A stretch of 17,257 bases of DNA, taken from positions 1 to 17,257 of the forward strand of contig JBBQZU010000048.1 in the NCBI GenBank assembly GCA_038207425.1, read 5' to 3'. Below are positions 15,075 to 17,257 of the stretch, piece after piece. Under the pieces are notes generated by a model, which saw nothing but the letters and a program-made list of their open reading frames with translations, was not told the origin of the DNA and ran no database searches. The stretch is from JBBQZU01 sp038207425. Its GTDB lineage: Bacteria > Bacteroidota > Bacteroidia > Flavobacteriales_D > Cryomorphaceae. The translations under genes were made by a program, and so were the position numbers. Each line of letters opens with the position of its first letter. Position 1 is the first letter of the stretch.

Positions 15075-15317
15075 TTATCGGGGTCTGTAGCTTCTGCGAC
15101 CTGCAACAGATAAAGGGATTCGATAAATCGTAGTGGCTATAAAATCAAAATAACTGCTCTGATCAATTACTTGAAAATGGGCATTTTCATATGCTGCACT
15201 CCACCCACCCGGGGGCTTTTTTTTACCTGTCCATTTCCATTTGAGCTCAAAAAGGCTGAGCTCGCCGCTTTCTTCTTCAATTAAATCAATCTCTTTTACC
15301 TCCGCGTGTTGAAGCAA
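15075..15317 (-). pseudogene. C-terminal fragment of a DUF4143 (AAA ATPase-type) protein
   Basis: About 80 codons on the minus strand resemble only the end of DUF4143 proteins, which normally have about 380-400 residues with an N-terminal AAA ATPase. The surviving part has EVKEIDLIEEESGELSLFEL and LKWKW, the D...ExK core of the PD-(D/E)XK-like domain, then PGGWSAAYENAHFQVI and SSYFDFI, the usual C-terminal pattern. An in-frame TAA sits directly upstream (15320-15318) and no ATPase part is found in any frame between here and the EamA gene, so the N-terminal 80 percent is deleted. The last 20 or so residues after FDFI look like read-through into non-coding sequence. No function is expected. Confidence 0.72.
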
Positions 15318-15334
15318 TTAACGTGAATTGCTTC
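15311..15334. repeat. 9-bp inverted repeat at the DUF4143 fragment boundary
   Basis: GAAGCAATT (15311-15319) and AATTGCTTC (15326-15334) form a perfect stem with a 6-base loop. The break point of the DUF4143 coding sequence falls inside this palindrome. Confidence 0.65.
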
Positions 15335-15390
15335 ACTACAACGAATCAATTTATAGTGTTTAAAGCGTGTCTTCGTTTCAATTTAGGGGT

Positions 15391-15406
15391 CTGAACGCCG
15401 GTTCAG
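15391..15406 (-). terminator. Hairpin just after the EamA gene
   Basis: CTGAAC (15391-15396) pairs with GTTCAG (15401-15406) around a GCCG loop, 4 bases beyond the EamA stop codon on the minus strand. No T tract follows, so it is at best a weak terminator or an RNA-stabilising stem. Confidence 0.35.
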
Positions 15407-15410
15407 GGTG

Positions 15411-16286
15411 CTATACCGACTTCCTGATCCTTGCCAGATAGGCGTTTACGAAAAGTGAACCCAGAATAATCCCTGTGCCTGCATAGAATCCAGTAGTCAT
15501 TCTTTCGCTTTCGCCAAAAAAGAACCATGCCAGCATAATGCCATATACGGGTTCCAGGTTGATACTGAGCGACACTGTGAAGGGGGTAAGCACCTCCATA
15601 ACCTTCACACTGCCTACAAATGCAAAAGCGGTACAAACCGTTCCCAGAAGGGCAATCCACAGCCAGTCGAGCGCTGATATTTGCACCATAGATGCATTCA
15701 TATTTCCCGAAAGGGCGAGCCAGATGCTGATGGCCGCCACCCCTGAGAGCATTTCTACCAGGCTTATGCGGTAGGGGTTGTCGCGCTTTACCATTACGCC
15801 ATTGAACACGGTAAAAAGCGAAGCCATAAATGCTGAGAGCAGGGCCAAGGCGATGCCTACCTTATACCGTATTTCGAAACTGAAAATAAGCACCAGTCCA
15901 ACCACTGTAGCACCGCCAAGCAACACTTCATAAAACCGTACACGGCGCTTGAAAATAAGCGGCTCCAGAATAGACGTGAATAGCGCAGCCGCACTGAGGC
16001 AGGCCAGTGTAACCGATACATTGCTCTGCTTGATGGCTTCAAAAAAGGTGATCCAATGCCCGGCGATCAGCAGACCGATGGCACCATATGTAAGCGCGTT
16101 TACGTGGAGCGACCGCGTAATTTTTCCGGTGCTGTAGGCAAATACCGCAATGGTAACAGCAGCTATGGACATGCGCCAGAATACGAGCAGTTCAGAGCGC
16201 GTTTCGATGAGCTTACCCAGTATGCCCGTGAATCCGAAAATAAGCACAATGGTGTGCAGCAGGATCAGGTTGCCGCGCCTACTCAT
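15411..16286 (-). CDS. EamA/DMT-family inner-membrane transporter
   Basis: A 291-residue membrane protein of the drug/metabolite transporter superfamily, with the usual two EamA domains of five helices each (ten hydrophobic segments). Typical positions are LLHTIVLIFGFTGILGKLI at the start, a conserved loop WRMSIAA, GHWITFFEAIKQSNVSVTLACLS closing the first half, and NLEPVYGIMLAWFFFGE in the second half, which is the well-known EamA signature. The substrate cannot be predicted; relatives export amino acids or other metabolites. It overlaps the end of the DUF502 gene by 8 bases (16279-16286), so the two are almost certainly one operon. The ATG at 16286 is the only start that gives the first membrane helix. 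Confidence 0.92.
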   Translation of the reverse strand: MSRRGNLILLHTIVLIFGFTGILGKLIETRSELLVFWRMSIAAVTIAVFAYSTGKITRSLHVNALTYGAIGLLIAGHWITFFEAIKQSNVSVTLACLSAAALFTSILEPLIFKRRVRFYEVLLGGATVVGLVLIFSFEIRYKVGIALALLSAFMASLFTVFNGVMVKRDNPYRISLVEMLSGVAAISIWLALSGNMNASMVQISALDWLWIALLGTVCTAFAFVGSVKVMEVLTPFTVSLSINLEPVYGIMLAWFFFGESERMTTGFYAGTGIILGSLFVNAYLARIRKSV

Positions 16287-16863
16287 GCTTGGTATGGTGC
16301 TCCATCTCGGTAACGCCGCCCGACACGATAAACTTCATAAAATCGGCCTTGTTGGCATCAACCGGAATTACGTGCTCTGCGGGAACTATAAATATATTTC
16401 CTGAAAAGTTGTAGCTGTGTGGCAGATAAACGGCCACTTTGCCGCCGGCTATATGCAGCGCTTCCAGATCATCGGTGGTTACAAAACCCGGTTTCAGGAT
16501 TTCAATATCGCGGCTTAGGCGCACCAGCACCGGTTTCGAAAAGCTTTTCTTTTGCCCTACGAAAGCCGAAAGCAGGTCAGTGATTGCAGTATAAATCGTT
16601 TTTACAAGCGGCACACGGTCCAGCAGTCTATTGGCCCACCTAAATATGGGTTCGGCAATAAAGGAGCTACCGAGATACCCAAGTAAAGTAATACCCACTA
16701 TAAGTATGGCGATACCAAGCCCGGGAATGGTGGTGGGCACCAACGCGTCGAGAAATGCAAAGAGCCTGTATATTACATAGGCAATCACTGTAATAGGCAC
16801 CACAAGCAGCAAGCCCCTGAAGAAATAGCCAAGCAACCTGCGGTAAAATGATTTTGGGGTCAT
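16279..16863 (-). CDS. DUF502 family inner-membrane protein
   Basis: A 194-residue protein of the DUF502 family, start MTPKSFYRRLLGYFFRG. It has two membrane segments (about residues 10-37, GLLLVVPITVIAYVIYRLFA; and about 48-70, GLGIAILIVGITLLGYLGSS), then a conserved cytoplasmic or periplasmic part with RVPLVKTIYTAITDL, KPVLVRLSRDIEILKPGFVT, VAVYLPHSYNFSGNIFIVP and AEHVIPVDANKADFMKFIVSGG. These are the family's hallmark blocks, and length is normal. The biochemical role is unknown. The start at 16863 is preferred over an in-frame codon at 16923 because a promoter-like box (16889-16882) lies between them. First gene of a two-gene operon with the EamA transporter. Confidence 0.9.
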   Translation of the reverse strand: MTPKSFYRRLLGYFFRGLLLVVPITVIAYVIYRLFAFLDALVPTTIPGLGIAILIVGITLLGYLGSSFIAEPIFRWANRLLDRVPLVKTIYTAITDLLSAFVGQKKSFSKPVLVRLSRDIEILKPGFVTTDDLEALHIAGGKVAVYLPHSYNFSGNIFIVPAEHVIPVDANKADFMKFIVSGGVTEMEHHTKHE

Positions 16864-16881
16864 AGGGGTGAAATCTGTCTG

Positions 16882-16889
16882 CGAAATTA
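16882..16889 (-). promoter_or_regulatory. DUF502 operon promoter -7 box
   Basis: The minus strand reads TAATTTCG, one base from TAnnTTTG, 18 bases before the ATG at 16863. Confidence 0.45.
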
Positions 16890-17039
16890 ATTTAAATGAT
16901 GGAGTATGGTGAACAACAATCAATCATGACAAATCTGCACTTAAACAGATTACCCAGCGAACACGACGGACTAAAAACGCAATTTATTTAGTAAAGAACA
17001 AGTTCTCTGAAACCAATAATGACTGAAATTTAGGCACCT

Positions 17040-17057
17040 TGAATGTTCAGACATTCA
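17040..17057. repeat. Hairpin upstream of the IS1595 transposase
   Basis: TGAATGT and ACATTCA form a perfect 7-bp stem with a TCAG loop, extended by two further GC pairs past a bulged T. A short T tract (AATTTTCG) follows on the plus strand, so it could act as a plus-strand terminator that shields the IS from outside transcription. Confidence 0.5.
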
Positions 17058-17112
17058 GGAATTTTCGTCAAAATTGTTTAAAATATAATATGATTCTCCG
17101 CAAAGTTACCAC

Positions 17113-17131
17113 AACGTAAATAGGTTACGTT
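17113..17131. repeat. Hairpin close to the IS1595 transposase start
   Basis: AACGTAA and TTACGTT form a perfect 7-bp stem with the loop ATAGG, 33 bases before the transposase ATG. It may belong to the element's end. Confidence 0.5.
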
Positions 17132-17164
17132 CGGGCATTCTACTTTTGGTTCAAAACAATGTTT

Positions 17165-17257
17165 ATGAACATATTAGAATTTGCAGAGCAGTTTCCTAAT
17201 GAATTTTCTTGCAGAGAAAATTTCCGTTTAATGCGCGAAAAACAAGGTGTAATTTGC
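17165..17257 (+). CDS. IS1595-family transposase, N-terminal fragment (runs off the edge)
   Basis: The last 31 codons read MNILEFAEQFPNEFSCRENF and then RLMREKQGVIC, stopping at the window edge in an open frame. The pattern x-L-x-F-x-x-x-F-P-(T/N)-E-x-x-C-(R/K)-x-x-F, followed by a Cys that begins a zinc ribbon (VIC, expected to continue as a CxxC motif), is that of IS1595/ISXO2-like transposases, where the N-terminal zinc ribbon precedes the DDE-type catalytic domain. Only the N-terminus is present, so intactness cannot be judged. With the IS3 end on the left, this means both ends of the window lie in mobile elements. Confidence 0.8.
   Translation, partial: MNILEFAEQFPNEFSCRENFRLMREKQGVIC

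Larger units (their letters stand above)
16864..17164. other. Intergenic region between the DUF502 gene and the IS1595 transposase
   Basis: About 300 AT-rich bases without a gene. They hold the DUF502 promoter box, a TGAATGT hairpin (17040-17057) and an AACGTAA hairpin (17113-17131). The left end of the IS1595 element must lie somewhere in the right part of this stretch, but I cannot place its inverted repeat without the other end. Confidence 0.6.

Noticed and set aside
1..17257. tRNA, rRNA or riboswitch
   Set aside because: No cloverleaf, rRNA-like segment or known riboswitch core could be recognised in the non-coding gaps by eye.

Overview
The window looks like chromosomal DNA from a member of the phylum Bacteroidota; the class cannot be settled from sequence alone. 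Four things support this. Two genes end in a type IX secretion (T9SS) type A sorting domain. IspG has the long three-domain form usual in this phylum. LeuRS carries the large insertions seen in Bacteroidota enzymes. Several genes are preceded by the phylum-specific promoter -7 box TAnnTTTG, or a one-base variant of it. The left end lies inside an IS3-family transposase gene reading off the left edge, and the right end lies inside an IS1595-family transposase gene reading off the right edge. That is what a contig broken at repeats looks like.

Layout: (1) 1-154, the end of an IS3-family element with an in-frame stop in orfA. (2) 155-2285, the decayed 3' part of a secreted beta-helix protein with a T9SS sorting domain, carrying two nonsense codons and two frameshifts and cut off at its 5' side by the IS; a good intrinsic terminator follows. 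(3) 2413-6406, leuS and a DUF3108 protein on the plus strand, separated by a degenerate intergenic repeat. (4) 6473-7035, a MazF/PemK toxin and its antitoxin on the minus strand; the toxin lacks the expected catalytic arginine. (5) 7213-8457, an M23-family lipoprotein peptidase on the plus strand with one zinc-ligand histidine replaced by cysteine. (6) 11858-8503, a minus-strand series: ispG, an SDR oxidoreductase overlapping it by one base, a higB toxin broken by a stop codon, and an intact higA antitoxin. (7) 12284-15013, a large FG-GAP/VCBS-repeat protein carrying a T9SS signal. (8) 15075-15317, a C-terminal scrap of a DUF4143 protein. (9) 16863-15411, a minus-strand DUF502 plus EamA transporter operon. 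(10) 17165 to the edge, the IS1595 transposase.

Housekeeping functions (leucyl-tRNA charging, the MEP isoprenoid pathway) are mixed with secreted or envelope proteins (two T9SS cargo proteins, an M23 peptidase, a DUF3108 protein) and with remains of mobile and addiction modules. The main theme is genetic erosion: five loci show visible inactivating or suspicious changes (IS3 orfA, the beta-helix protein, higB, the DUF4143 fragment and possibly mazF).

I found no convincing undescribed multi-gene system. The items most worth checking are the M23 active-site substitution, the two damaged toxin-antitoxin loci, and the short degenerate intergenic repeat present in both large gaps.
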